DNA from: an uncultured Altererythrobacter sp.
Lineage (GTDB): Bacteria > Pseudomonadota > Alphaproteobacteria > Sphingomonadales > Sphingomonadaceae
DNA: 64,000 nucleotides
Direction: 5' to 3'
Assembly: GCA_913056125.1 (NCBI GenBank)
Contig: CAJXNC010000001.1
Span: 434,001-498,000, forward strand
The translations under genes were made by a program, and so were the position numbers. The notes under the pieces are model-generated. The model saw only the letters and a list, made by a program, of their open reading frames with translations. It was not told the DNA's origin and searched no databases. How positions within the stretch are numbered: the first letter of the stretch is position 1; each line of letters starts with the position of its first letter. Positions 52,619 to 61,605 of this stretch are shown piece after piece.

Positions 52619-54202
52619 ATGGCAAAGCCCAAAGTACTCATTTCCGACAAGATGGACCCCAATGCAGCGCGCATTTTTGAAGAGCGCGGCTGCGATGTCG
52701 ATGTCATCACCGGTGAAACGCCAGAAGAACTGATCTCGCGTATCGGTGAATATGATGGCCTGGCCATCCGTTCCTCGACCAAGGTCACCAAGGAAGTGCT
52801 CGACGCGGCGACCAATCTCAAGGTCATCGGCCGAGCCGGTATCGGTGTCGACAATGTCGATATCCCCGCCGCCAGCGCCAATGGCGTGGTGGTGATGAAT
52901 ACGCCCTTCGGCAACTCGATCACCACGGCCGAACACGCCATCGCCATGCTGATGGCCCTGGCCCGCGAGATTCCCGCCGCCAACGCCCGCACCCAGGCCG
53001 GCGAATGGCCGAAGAAGGACTTCATGGGTGTCGAAGTCACGGGCAAGACGCTCGGCCTGATCGGCGCCGGCAACATCGGTTCGATCGTTGCCAGCCGCGC
53101 GCTCGGCCTGAAGATGAAGGTCGTCGCTTACGATCCCTTCCTGACCGAAGACCGCGCCGTGGAAATGGGTGTCGAGAAGGTCGACCTCGGCGAACTCGAG
53201 CGCCGGGCGGACTTCATCTCGCTGCACACGCCGCTGACCGACGAGACGCGCAACATCCTCAACCGCGAACGCCTCGAACGCACCAAGAAGGGTGTGCGTA
53301 TCGTCAATTGTGCCCGTGGCGGCCTGATCGACGAAGTGGCTCTCAAGGACCTGCTCGACAGCGGCCATATCGCCGGTGCTGCGCTCGACGTGTTTGCCGA
53401 AGAGCCGGCCAAGGAAAGCCCGCTTTTCGGTACGCCGAACTTCATCTGTACGCCGCATCTCGGCGCTTCGACCACTGAAGCGCAGGTCAATGTCGCGCTG
53501 CAGGTGGCCGAGCAGATGAGTGATTACCTCGTCAATGGCGGTGTCACCAATGCGCTCAATATGCCGAGCCTTTCGGCCGAAGAAGCGCCGAAGCTGCGCC
53601 CGTACATGGCGCTGGCCGAAAAGCTGGGCTCGCTGGTCAGCCAGCTTTCGCATGGCAATTTGACCGAGATCACCATCGAGCGTTCGGGCGCTGCCGCAGA
53701 GCTCAATGGAAAGCCGATCGAAGGCGCCGTGCTGGCCGGCTTCATGCGCCGCTATTCGGACACGGTGAACATGGTCAACGCACCCTATCTCGCCAAGGAG
53801 CGCGGGCTGCAGGTCCGATCGGTCCGCTACGAGCATGAAGGCGTTTACCACACGCTGCTGCGCGTCACCGTTGCCACCAGCACCGGCCCGCGTTCGGTTG
53901 CGGGTACGCTGTTTGCCGACAATGCCCCGCGCCTGGTCGAGATCTTCGGTATCGGCATTGAAGCCGATCTCGACGGTCACATGCTCTATGTCGTGAACGA
54001 GGACGCACCGGGCTTTATCGGCCGCGTCGGCTCGCTGATGGGCGAGGCCGGTATCAATATCGGTACCTTCCACCTTGGTCGCCGCGAAGCCGGTGGCGAG
54101 GCTGTGGTACTGCTCTCGGTCGATGCTGCGATTCCGGCTGACATTATTGCCAAGGCGGAAAAGCTGCAGGGCGTGAAGACCGTCAAGGCGTTGTCTTTCT
54201 GA
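52619..54202 (+). CDS. serA: D-3-phosphoglycerate dehydrogenase (long form)
   Basis: 527 residues, the type I long form. The Rossmann motif is KTLGLIGAGNIGSIVASRAL, catalytic residues lie in NCARGGLIDE and CTPHLGASTTEAQ, and the substrate-binding Arg-Gly region is GRAGIGVDNVD. The intervening ASB domain is about residues 320-450 and a C-terminal ACT domain occupies about 455-527 (MLYVVNEDAPGFIGRVGSLMG). It oxidises 3-phosphoglycerate to 3-phosphohydroxypyruvate, the first step of serine synthesis. The ACT domain makes feedback control by serine likely. Confidence 0.98.
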   Translation: MAKPKVLISDKMDPNAARIFEERGCDVDVITGETPEELISRIGEYDGLAIRSSTKVTKEVLDAATNLKVIGRAGIGVDNVDIPAASANGVVVMNTPFGNSITTAEHAIAMLMALAREIPAANARTQAGEWPKKDFMGVEVTGKTLGLIGAGNIGSIVASRALGLKMKVVAYDPFLTEDRAVEMGVEKVDLGELERRADFISLHTPLTDETRNILNRERLERTKKGVRIVNCARGGLIDEVALKDLLDSGHIAGAALDVFAEEPAKESPLFGTPNFICTPHLGASTTEAQVNVALQVAEQMSDYLVNGGVTNALNMPSLSAEEAPKLRPYMALAEKLGSLVSQLSHGNLTEITIERSGAAAELNGKPIEGAVLAGFMRRYSDTVNMVNAPYLAKERGLQVRSVRYEHEGVYHTLLRVTVATSTGPRSVAGTLFADNAPRLVEIFGIGIEADLDGHMLYVVNEDAPGFIGRVGSLMGEAGINIGTFHLGRREAGGEAVVLLSVDAAIPADIIAKAEKLQGVKTVKALSF

Positions 54203-54228
54203 CGCATCGCACTTAGGGGCAGCTGGTC

Positions 54229-55341
54229 ATGAGTGATCCGACGCAAGACCTGCTGCCCGAAGGGCTCGAAGACCGCTTGCCGCAAAGCGCGGCGACGGCT
54301 GCCCGTATCGAACAAACCGCAATGGCGGTGCTGGGCGCGCATGGTTTCGACCGTGTGCGCCCGCCGCTTATCGAGTTCGAAGGCAGCATGGGCCGCCGCA
54401 TGGACGGGCTGCAGACGCGGCAGATGTTCCGCTTCGTGGATCCCAAGAGCCTGCGCACTCTCGCTTTGCGGTCGGACATCACCGCACAGATCGGCCGCAT
54501 CGCCGCGACCAGCCTTGGTGCTGCGCCGCGTCCGCTGCGCCTGTGCTATTCGGGGCAGGTGGTGAAAATTGCGGGCGACCAGCTCGAACCGCGCCGCGAG
54601 AATTTGCAGATCGGTGCCGAACTGGTTGGCAGCGATACAGCTGCTGCGGCTGGCGAGATGGTCGAACTGGCGATTGCCGCGCTTGAGGCGGCAGGTGCGA
54701 CCGGCATTTCGGTCGATTTCACGCTGCCCGACCTCGTCGACACGCTGGCGGAGGCGGAGCTCCCGCTTGCCGAAGGCCAGCGCGAGGCCGTGCGCCGCGA
54801 GCTCGATGCCAAGGATGCAGGCGGGCTCAAGGATGCGGGCGGTGAAGCCTATATCCCGCTGCTCTTTGCCAATGGTCCGTTCGAAGAGGCGATGGCAAAG
54901 CTCGGCGCGTTGGATGCAGGCGGGGCTCTTGCCAGCCGCATGGACGGCCTCGCCAGGATCGCCGAGCGCGTGGCGGGCAGGGCGCGGCTGACGCTCGATC
55001 CGACGGAGCGGCACGGCTTTGAATATCAGAGCTGGTTCGGCTTCACCCTGTTTGCCGATGGTGTGCGCGGCGCGCTGGGTCGCGGCGGCACTTATCTGAT
55101 CGGCGGAAGCGACGAACCGGCGACCGGCTTCTCGCTTTACCCCGAAGAACTGGTCGAGCTGCTCAAGGCCGACGAGGCCCTTGGCGCCAAGTTGTTCCTG
55201 CCGCTTGGCCATGATCGCAATGCCGCTGCGGCTCTGCGCGCCAAGGGCTGGCGCACTGTCGCGGCTCTGTCCGAGGCGGACGATGCCGCGGCGCTGGGCT
55301 GTTCGCACCTTCTCGAAGGAAGCGAACCGAGGGCGGTTTAG
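54229..55341 (+). CDS. hisZ: ATP phosphoribosyltransferase regulatory subunit
   Basis: 370 residues. It is a histidyl-tRNA-synthetase paralog lacking the anticodon domain: DLLPEGLEDRLPQSA at the N-terminus, GFDRVRPPLIEFEGSM, motif 2-like RTLALRSDITAQIGRI, and GRGGTYLIGGSDEPATGFSLYPEE. HisZ is needed with the short HisG, which is not in the window, to start histidine synthesis and to sense histidine. It follows serA by 26 bp, so serA and hisZ may share a transcript. The serA-hisZ-purA neighbourhood recurs in Erythrobacteraceae as I recall. Confidence 0.93.
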   Translation: MSDPTQDLLPEGLEDRLPQSAATAARIEQTAMAVLGAHGFDRVRPPLIEFEGSMGRRMDGLQTRQMFRFVDPKSLRTLALRSDITAQIGRIAATSLGAAPRPLRLCYSGQVVKIAGDQLEPRRENLQIGAELVGSDTAAAAGEMVELAIAALEAAGATGISVDFTLPDLVDTLAEAELPLAEGQREAVRRELDAKDAGGLKDAGGEAYIPLLFANGPFEEAMAKLGALDAGGALASRMDGLARIAERVAGRARLTLDPTERHGFEYQSWFGFTLFADGVRGALGRGGTYLIGGSDEPATGFSLYPEELVELLKADEALGAKLFLPLGHDRNAAAALRAKGWRTVAALSEADDAAALGCSHLLEGSEPRAV

Positions 55342-55402
55342 GCTTGGGGGTCTGATTGCGCCCCGGTTGTAGTCAACATCCGCTGAGTATATCTAGCTTG
55401 CC

Positions 55403-55834
55403 ATGGGCCAAGCCAAGTCAAGAATGACAGTGCTTCACCATCGGCGACTTCGGAAGTCGCGGACTCCCGAAGCGATTGCCAACTGGGTTCGAATGGGCAT
55501 CAACGCTTCGGCGCTTTCGCATTCAAAGCATGAAGAATTGCTGGGTAGACTCCGGCAACCGGGTAGCAAAATTAGCTGCGCAAGCGGTTCCCTAGACGCC
55601 ATCCTCGCTGAATTTAGTAAGTCGAACGATATTATTGTTGTCATAGGTTGGAACGTCGATGAGGAGCCATCGCTATTGATTCCAGGCGATGCGCTTGCTC
55701 AGTCCCAGACGTTTTTCCGCACAGCCTATCCGGATGGGTTTGTGGTTACTAACCAACCAGTTAGCCACGCTCTTATGATCGATTTTGATGAGTCCGACAT
55801 TGAAGTCGAAGCAGTTTTCTTGGCTGTGAACTAA
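55403..55834 (+). CDS. Hypothetical protein in lower-GC segment
   Basis: 143 residues with a basic N-terminus (MGQAKSRMTVLHHRRLRKSR), then a compact domain with NDIIVVIGWNVDEEPSLLI and FFRTAYPDGFVVTNQ and an acidic tail. Codon use is visibly more AT-rich than in serA or hisZ next door, as in the pocket at 40.5-41.1 kb, suggesting a later arrival. No family recognised. The direction is the same as hisZ, but the spacing (61 bp) gives no sign of cotranscription. Overlapping antisense frames have no support. Confidence 0.6.
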   Translation: MGQAKSRMTVLHHRRLRKSRTPEAIANWVRMGINASALSHSKHEELLGRLRQPGSKISCASGSLDAILAEFSKSNDIIVVIGWNVDEEPSLLIPGDALAQSQTFFRTAYPDGFVVTNQPVSHALMIDFDESDIEVEAVFLAVN

Positions 55835-55917
55835 GGACCGGCTTCCATTCATTTGGAGTCTTAGGGGAGCAGTTGTCCCTCGCGCCCCAAAAGTTACCTG
55901 CTCAGCTCGTCTCCGGC

Positions 55918-56913
55918 TCACTCCGCAAGCGCTTCTTCCAGCACTGAGTAGTCGATGAACTGCGCCAGTTCCTCGCGCGAACGCGGTTCACGGTCCTGCG
56001 CCCTGGCGACCCACCTGTCCTCGACTTCCAGCACATCGAGGATGTCCGGCACGATATGGATCGGGAATTCCATTTCTTCCCAGCTGCCCTCGATATCCGA
56101 GACCGGATAGCCGATTTGGTCGGAGACCATCTGCCAGTACGGCTCCGGGTCTTCCTCCAATGCGTTTGTGGCATCGATAATGGCGCGCACGAAGCCGACC
56201 ACCGCCTTGCGGCGTTCGGGATCGTTCAGCTGGTCCACCGTGGTGTAAAGGCTGAATACCTCGCGATAGACGCTGCGATCCTGAAGCACGATGGCATCGT
56301 CTCCGAGATCGGCGATGGCATCGACAGGCTCGGGTTCCCAGATCGACATGGCATCGGCTTCGCCATCCACCATCAGGTCACTCATCATGTCCATGGAGGT
56401 GATGAGGTCGGGGCCTCGGGGGAAGGGAACCAGCGTCACGTCTTCATCGCTGAGCCCGACCGATTGCAGCATTGCCTCAAGGTAATATCCTGCCGATGTC
56501 CCTGCGGGCACGACGATGCGCTTGCCTTCGAGGTCGGCCAGGGTCTCGATGCCGGAAGAGCGCTTGGCCACGAGGCGGTAGAAGCTCTCGGTCACGGTCA
56601 TGATGAGCCGGATGTCCGGATTGTTGACCGTTTCGCGCAGCATCTGGGTCTCGGCATTGGTGACGATATCGGCTTCGCCGCTGGTCAGGGACCTGACCCC
56701 GCCGGTGCAGATGCTCACATCGCCATTATAGAATTCGTTCGCAGCCACGACCACGGGCGAGAGTTCGATCCACATGCCGCCGCAAAAGCGCACATCGGGT
56801 AGCGGCTCGGCTTCGGCCACCTCCTGCGCATCGGTGCAGCCCGCGAGCAAGCTGACGCTCGCGACCAGTGCAACAACTGCGCGCGGGAGAAGTGAACTTT
56901 TGAGCGATTTCAT
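55918..56913 (-). CDS. Orphan ABC-type substrate-binding lipoprotein, paralog of the 1.5-kb gene
   Basis: 331 residues with a lipoprotein signal (VALVASVSLLAGCTD). Body and C-terminus mirror the protein encoded at 1533-2528: ADIVTNAETQMLRETVNNP, IMTVTESFYRLVAKRSSGIE, LADLEGKRIVVPAGTSAGY, SIWEPEPVDA and the ending VEDRWVARAQDREPRSREEL. As there, no permease or ATPase is adjacent. The family (NMT1/SsuA-like) binds organic sulfonates, thiamine precursors or aromatics in studied cases. Two lone copies in one window suggest a partner transporter elsewhere or a sensing role. Confidence 0.85.
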   Translation of the reverse strand: MKSLKSSLLPRAVVALVASVSLLAGCTDAQEVAEAEPLPDVRFCGGMWIELSPVVVAANEFYNGDVSICTGGVRSLTSGEADIVTNAETQMLRETVNNPDIRLIMTVTESFYRLVAKRSSGIETLADLEGKRIVVPAGTSAGYYLEAMLQSVGLSDEDVTLVPFPRGPDLITSMDMMSDLMVDGEADAMSIWEPEPVDAIADLGDDAIVLQDRSVYREVFSLYTTVDQLNDPERRKAVVGFVRAIIDATNALEEDPEPYWQMVSDQIGYPVSDIEGSWEEMEFPIHIVPDILDVLEVEDRWVARAQDREPRSREELAQFIDYSVLEEALAE

Positions 56914-57002
56914 ATCCAGTCCCTGTGGCTACTCATCTTTTTCGATGGCTTGACCAATGTGCTGGATAGCCTGCTGCGGCCCTGGGCGGTTCCTCCAAGA
57001 GG

Positions 57003-57021
57003 AGTCGATTTTTGATCGACT
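57003..57021 (-). terminator. Hairpin after the glutathione transferase gene
   Basis: AGTCGAT and ATCGACT form a perfect 7-bp stem with a 5-base loop, 9 bp beyond the stop of the 57030-57641 gene on the minus strand. No T run follows. A weak terminator is possible. Confidence 0.4.
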
Positions 57022-57029
57022 GGGCGCGG

Positions 57030-57641
57030 CTAGCCTTCTGCCTCCCACAGATCGTGCTTCTGCATGATCTGCTGGAACAGGTCCGAGGCGAGGAAGTTCT
57101 CCAGCCACTTGCGAAGATGCGGCCAGTCCTGCGCGTCAAACCAGTCGCGATCGGTATTGGCGAATTGCCGGATGAAGGGCGCTATCGCCGCATCGGTGAA
57201 GCCGAAACGCGCGCCTGACAGGAAGGGTCGGTCCGAGAGTCTCTGCTCCAGTTGCATCAGGATCGCGCGCGCTTCGGCGCGATGTTCCTCAGCGTTCGCG
57301 CCTTCGTATCGCGTGGCATACTTGTAGCGGTCGAGATGGTGCTTGAATGGCCTGTCATTGGCGGCGATCAGGGCCTCGTCAGTGCCGCTCAGCCACTCTT
57401 CGGGGTCGCTCTGCTCCAGCGCCCAGCGCATCACGTCGAGGCTTTCTTCGAGCACCGTGCCGTCGGAAAGCAGCAAGACCGGGACCGTACCTTTCGGCGA
57501 TATTTCAAGCATATGTGCGGGCTTGTTGCGAAGGATTATCTCGCGATGTTCGTAGCAGACGCCGCTGACAGCCAGCGCCAGCCGTGCCCGCATGGCATAG
57601 GGGCAGCGACGGAAACTGTAGAGGATCGGAAGTTCAGCCAT
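57030..57641 (-). CDS. Glutathione S-transferase family protein
   Basis: 203 residues from ATG 57641; the track start adds 59 residues that are antisense to the overlapping trhO tail. The N-terminal thioredoxin fold reads [18 protein letters not shown] (a CPYA motif instead of the usual Ser/Tyr), then [13 protein letters not shown] and [12 protein letters not shown]. The C-terminal helical domain holds [20 protein letters not shown]. This CPYA/CPxx type resembles omega-class or glutaredoxin-like GSTs that reduce mixed disulfides or dehalogenate. It overlaps the trhO stop by 8 bp and so is coupled to it. Confidence 0.87.
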   Translation of the reverse strand: MAELPILYSFRRCPYAMRARLALAVSGVCYEHREIILRNKPAHMLEISPKGTVPVLLLSDGTVLEESLDVMRWALEQSDPEEWLSGTDEALIAANDRPFKHHLDRYKYATRYEGANAEEHRAEARAILMQLEQRLSDRPFLSGARFGFTDAAIAPFIRQFANTDRDWFDAQDWPHLRKWLENFLASDLFQQIMQKHDLWEAEG

Positions 57642-58647
57642 CGCCCTGTCTGGCGGCCTGCCTTGCGGCTTCCTTTTCGGCGAGCTTTTCGGCCTTGCGC
57701 TCGGCCCGCAGCTTCTCCTGTTTCGCCCCGACATGCGCCTGTCCGCGCTCGCGGGCGAGGCGCGACTGCTTCTCGCGTTCGGCATAGCGGGCGCGCTGTT
57801 CAGCCGTCTTGCCGCCATGGCAATGCGGGCAGGAAACGCCTTCGATGAACAGGTCGGACGCGCGGTCTTCGTCGCTCAGCGGGAAGCGGCAGGCGCGGCA
57901 CAGGGTGAAGTCGCCCGGCACCAGTCCGTGGCCCACGCTCACCCGCTCGTCGAACACGAAGCATTCTCCGCGCCAGCGGCTTTCCTCCTCGGGAATGTCC
58001 TCGAGATATTTCAATATCCCGCCCTTGAGGTGGTAGACGTCCTCGATCCCCTCGGCCTTGAGGAAGGCGGTAGACTTCTCGCAGCGAATGCCGCCGGTGC
58101 AATACATGGCGACCTTGGGCTTGTTGGTGTTGCCGAGCAGCTTGGTGCGTTGTTCACGGAACCAGCCGGGGAAATCGCGGAAGCTGGCGGTCTCCGGATC
58201 GATAGCCCCTTCGAAACTGCCCAGTGCCACCTCGTAATCATTGCGCGTATCGATCACGATCGTGTCGGGATCGGAAATCAGCGCGTTCCAGTCCTGCGGA
58301 TCGACATAGGTGCCGACATCCTGCGTCGGGTCGACGCCGGGCTGGCCGAGCGTGACGATCTCCTTCTTCAGCCGCACCTTCATGCGGTGGAAGGGCATTT
58401 CGGCAGAGCGCGAATATTTGAGCTCCAGCTCCGCGCAGCCGGGCAGGGCGTGGATATGCGCGATCACCGCGGCGATTCCGGCATCGCTGCCCGCAATCGT
58501 GCCGTTGATCCCTTCCTCAGCCAGCAGCAGCGTGCCCATCACGCCATTCGCCTCGCACACCTCCTGTAGCGGTTCGCGCAGGGCGTCGGGATCCTCGAAA
58601 CGCGTGAACTTGTAGAGCGCGGCGATACAGATGGGTTGCTGGGACAT
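57634..58647 (-). CDS. trhO: tRNA uridine(34) hydroxylase, rhodanese family
   Basis: 337 residues. The YceA/TrhO plan is present: an N-terminal acylphosphatase-like domain (residues 1-110, [34 protein letters not shown]), then a rhodanese domain with catalytic Cys181 in [13 protein letters not shown]-terminal zinc-ribbon-like section follows ([18 protein letters not shown]) and then a Lys/Arg/Glu/Ala-rich tail. TrhO hydroxylates uridine 34 of several tRNAs in the path to cmo5U/mo5U. It is coupled to the downstream GST gene. The basic C-terminal tail of about 50 residues is longer than in E. coli and is probably RNA-binding. Confidence 0.95.
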   Translation of the reverse strand: MSQQPICIAALYKFTRFEDPDALREPLQEVCEANGVMGTLLLAEEGINGTIAGSDAGIAAVIAHIHALPGCAELELKYSRSAEMPFHRMKVRLKKEIVTLGQPGVDPTQDVGTYVDPQDWNALISDPDTIVIDTRNDYEVALGSFEGAIDPETASFRDFPGWFREQRTKLLGNTNKPKVAMYCTGGIRCEKSTAFLKAEGIEDVYHLKGGILKYLEDIPEEESRWRGECFVFDERVSVGHGLVPGDFTLCRACRFPLSDEDRASDLFIEGVSCPHCHGGKTAEQRARYAEREKQSRLARERGQAHVGAKQEKLRAERKAEKLAEKEAARQAARQGDG

Positions 58648-58688
58648 GATGCGCCGCCCCTTAGCACGAAGCGCGGCGCATCAAAGCA

Positions 58689-59528
58689 TCAGCGCACGAA
58701 CAGGCTCGCGAGGAAGTCATCGACCACTCGTGTGGCGGGATAGTCCGGATCGCCGAGATTGCGATTGATCTGCATGTGACCGCGCAGGCCGCGCCCGCGA
58801 AGGCCCTGTACCTCTGCCGGAGTGCCCGCGCGATTGAGGGCTGCAGCCAGTGCCACGCTCTGCGCCCGGGCATCCTCGCGCTGGACGTGGAGGATCAGGA
58901 ACTGGGGAGCATTGGGCGAAGCCGCATGCCTCGTGGGGGAAAGGTCGCGCTGCCTCTCCGCGTCCTCGCCGAATGCCTGGCGATAGGTGCCGCGCATCAG
59001 GATTCCGGCGTGATCGAGCTGGTAGGCGACATCGTAGGCGGCACCATCGAGCGGAATCACGCCCAGTATCGCATCGAGGCCTAACCCCTCTGCGGCAAGG
59101 TATTGCGGATCGGTGCCGACCAAAGCGATGAGATGCGCCCCCGCACTATGGCCGATCAGCGCGATGCGATCCGCATCGAAGCCGAGCCTGCCGGCATTGT
59201 TCCGTAGGTAGGCGACAGATGCGGCGACATCGCTGGCCTGCTGTTCAACCGTATTGTCCGGAACGAGGCGGTAATTGACCGAGGCAACGGCATAGCCAAG
59301 ATCTTGCCAATGCTCGAGCTTGTCCGAGCCGTGCATCATCTGTTTGTCGCCGCGTTTCCATCCCCCGCCATGGACGAAAATGACCAGTGGCGCGTCGCGC
59401 GTCGCACCGGCCCAGTAGTCGATGCCCTGCAATTCCTCCGCGCCATAGGATAGCTCCTGTTGGGCGAGAGCGGGTGCTGCGGGCAGGGCGGTGACAAGAA
59501 GGGCAAGGGCAAACAGATTGTGTTTCAC
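58689..59528 (-). CDS. Exported alpha/beta hydrolase (esterase/arylformamidase-like)
   Basis: 279 residues with signal peptide LFALALLVTALPAAPALAQ. Mature enzyme motifs are HGGGWKRGDKQM (oxyanion HGGGW of hormone-sensitive-lipase-like/carboxylesterase enzymes), nucleophile elbow GHSAGAHL, IPLDGAAYD, and the C-terminal RGLRGHMQINRNLGDPD with the likely His. Such exported esterases act on small esters, and some relatives act as kynurenine formamidases. It lies 41 bp before trhO on the same strand. Substrate unknown. Confidence 0.88.
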   Translation of the reverse strand: MKHNLFALALLVTALPAAPALAQQELSYGAEELQGIDYWAGATRDAPLVIFVHGGGWKRGDKQMMHGSDKLEHWQDLGYAVASVNYRLVPDNTVEQQASDVAASVAYLRNNAGRLGFDADRIALIGHSAGAHLIALVGTDPQYLAAEGLGLDAILGVIPLDGAAYDVAYQLDHAGILMRGTYRQAFGEDAERQRDLSPTRHAASPNAPQFLILHVQREDARAQSVALAAALNRAGTPAEVQGLRGRGLRGHMQINRNLGDPDYPATRVVDDFLASLFVR

Positions 59529-59670
59529 GGAAATTCTCCGGCAAACGTCCCGCCGCCAATGTTACGCCCGGTGCATTACACTTCCAGTCGCGCATTGGCG
59601 TAATTTGTCGCGTGGCGGTGCAATGCTTGCCTGCTGCTGAACCTTGACCCTGAATGCCCGGAATTTGGCC

Positions 59671-59979
59671 TTAGCCGTTCCAGTATGCCTGGATGACGCT
59701 GCGGCGGCCGATCACGTCGATGCGTGCCCATTCGGCCTCGGCTTCGGCCTGGGTGGCGCCGCGCTGCATATGGATCTCGATGCTGGCCTCTTGCAGGGCA
59801 TCGCGCTCGGTAAGGCAGCTGTGATTGACCAGCCGGGCGAACTGGTCGATCGGCATGTCCGCTTCCTGTGATTCTCGGGCGACTTCGAACAGGCAGGAGA
59901 CATAGGCTTCGTTCAGCGCGTCGGCGCGTTCGAGCAGGGCCGGTTCGACTGCCAGCGCCGTTGCCAGGATCAGCGACAT
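59671..59979 (-). CDS. Small hypothetical protein
   Basis: 102 residues. A short hydrophobic N-terminus (SLILATALAVEPAL) could be a weak signal sequence. The rest is helical and acidic (ALNEAYVSCLFEVARESQEA, FARLVNHSCLTERDALQEA), with two Cys. The pattern of Cys and helices resembles small periplasmic proteins of sphingomonads with no assigned role. It is isolated between the esterase and purA, with about 140 and 257 bp of non-coding sequence on its sides. Confidence 0.65.
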   Translation of the reverse strand: MSLILATALAVEPALLERADALNEAYVSCLFEVARESQEADMPIDQFARLVNHSCLTERDALQEASIEIHMQRGATQAEAEAEWARIDVIGRRSVIQAYWNG

Positions 59980-60209
59980 GTCATTCTCCCCAAAGTGGGT
60001 TTGCGATGCTGGCGATGCTCGCGGCTCGTCCTCAAGATCGGGTTGCGCAATGCGGTTAACAGGTCAGGGTGCGGACATCGCGCGGGCATGAAACCTGCCT
60101 CCCCCGTTGACATTGCATGCCGCCGCGTTAGTTCCGCCACCGCAATCCGGGGATCGAATCCCCCCTGTCCCATCCCGGCGTCGAGTCCTGTCGAAGGACG
60201 CCTGCGGAT

Positions 60210-60229
60210 CCACCTGGCAGGTGGAGGAG
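60210..60229 (+). promoter_or_regulatory. purA: purA leader hairpin touching the Shine-Dalgarno
   Basis: CCACCT and AGGTGG form a 6-bp stem with a 3-base loop (60210-60224). The 3' arm runs into GGAGGAG, the Shine-Dalgarno of purA (60223-60229), 7 bases before the ATG. Pairing would hide only the first two bases of it. A second larger hairpin lies just upstream at 60177-60202. Regulation of translation is conceivable, not shown. Confidence 0.45.
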
Positions 60230-60236
60230 TGTATCC

Positions 60237-61526
60237 ATGGCCAATGTCACCGTCATCGGCGCCCAATGGGGCGATGAAGGCAAGGGAAAGATCGTCGATT
60301 GGCTCGCCGCGCGCGCGGGTGCGGTCGTCCGTTTCCAGGGCGGTCACAATGCCGGCCATACGCTGGTTGTGGGCAACACCACCTACAAACTCAGCCTGCT
60401 GCCCTCCGGCATCGTCACCGGCACGCTCAGCCTGATCGGCAATGGCGTGGTGCTCGACCCCTGGGCGCTGATGGGTGAGATCGAGCGCCTTGAAAGCCAG
60501 GGCGTATCCATCACGCCGGAAAATTTCGGCATTGCCGACAATTGCCCTCTGATCCTGCCGGTCCACACCCAGCTTGATGTCATGCGTGAAGCCGCTGCTG
60601 GCAAGGGCAAGATCGGCACCACCGGTCGCGGAATCGGCCCGGCTTACGAGGATAAGGTCGGCCGCCGCGCCATTCGCGTGTGCGACCTGGCCCATCTCGA
60701 CGAACTCGAACCCCAGCTCGACCGGCTCTGTGCGCACCACGATGCTTTGCGCGCCGGTTTCGGCGAGGCGCCTGTCGACCGGGCGGCCCTGCTCGATGAA
60801 CTGAAGGGTATTGCGCCTTTCGTGCTGCAATATGCCCAGCCTGTGTGGAGGCGCCTCAATGAGGCGAAGAAGGCCGGCACTCGTATCCTGTTCGAAGGCG
60901 CGCAGGGCGTGCTGCTCGATGTCGATCATGGCACCTATCCCTTCGTCACCAGCTCCAACACGGTCAGCGGCACGGTAGCCAGCGGCTCGGGTCTCGGGCC
61001 CGGCTCGGCCGGCTTCGTGCTGGGTATCGTCAAGGCTTACACGACGCGCGTTGGCTCCGGCCCGTTCCCGACCGAGCTGGAAGACGAGGTCGGCCAGCGT
61101 CTGGGTGAGCGCGGTCATGAGTTCGGAACCGTCACCTCGCGCAAGCGTCGCTGCGGCTGGTTCGATGCCGTGCTGGTGCGCCAGACCTGCGCCATTTCGG
61201 GCGTGACCGGCATCGCCCTGACCAAGATCGACGTGCTTGACGGGTTCGAGACGATAAAGATCTGCACCGGCTACAAGCTCGATGGCGAAGTGATCGATTA
61301 CCTGCCGTCGAACGCGCAGGACCAGGCACGGATCGAGCCGGTCTATGAGGAAATGGACGGCTGGGACGGCACCACAGTGGGCGCACGCAGCTGGGCCGAC
61401 CTTCCGGCGCAGGCGATCAAATATATCCGCCGCATCGAGGAACTGATCGAATGCCCGGTGGCCTCGGTTTCGACCAGTCCCGAGCGCGACGACACGATCC
61501 TGGTACGCGATCCGTTCGCGGATTGA
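60237..61526 (+). CDS. purA: Adenylosuccinate synthetase
   Basis: 429 residues, normal length. The GTP-binding P-loop-like start is [19 protein letters not shown], followed by [15 protein letters not shown] (catalytic His and IMP site), [43 protein letters not shown] and the C-terminal [15 protein letters not shown]. It makes adenylosuccinate from IMP, aspartate and GTP, the first committed step to AMP. Start chosen at the ATG after GGAGGAG. The 257-bp gap before it holds the leader hairpins but no gene. Confidence 0.98.
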   Translation: MANVTVIGAQWGDEGKGKIVDWLAARAGAVVRFQGGHNAGHTLVVGNTTYKLSLLPSGIVTGTLSLIGNGVVLDPWALMGEIERLESQGVSITPENFGIADNCPLILPVHTQLDVMREAAAGKGKIGTTGRGIGPAYEDKVGRRAIRVCDLAHLDELEPQLDRLCAHHDALRAGFGEAPVDRAALLDELKGIAPFVLQYAQPVWRRLNEAKKAGTRILFEGAQGVLLDVDHGTYPFVTSSNTVSGTVASGSGLGPGSAGFVLGIVKAYTTRVGSGPFPTELEDEVGQRLGERGHEFGTVTSRKRRCGWFDAVLVRQTCAISGVTGIALTKIDVLDGFETIKICTGYKLDGEVIDYLPSNAQDQARIEPVYEEMDGWDGTTVGARSWADLPAQAIKYIRRIEELIECPVASVSTSPERDDTILVRDPFAD

Positions 61527-61605
61527 TCAGTCAGCCGGGGCGAATGTGCTCCGTCGTGTATTCTTGACACGATCCTGATTTGTTCTCATCCTGTTCTTAT
61601 TCAGG

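Noticed and set aside
60149-60163. T-arm-like GGGG-ATCGAAT-CCCC element that could be a tRNA remnant or attachment site
   Set aside because: The loop lacks the TT at positions 54-55, the stem is only 4 bp, and no acceptor, D or anticodon arm precedes it.
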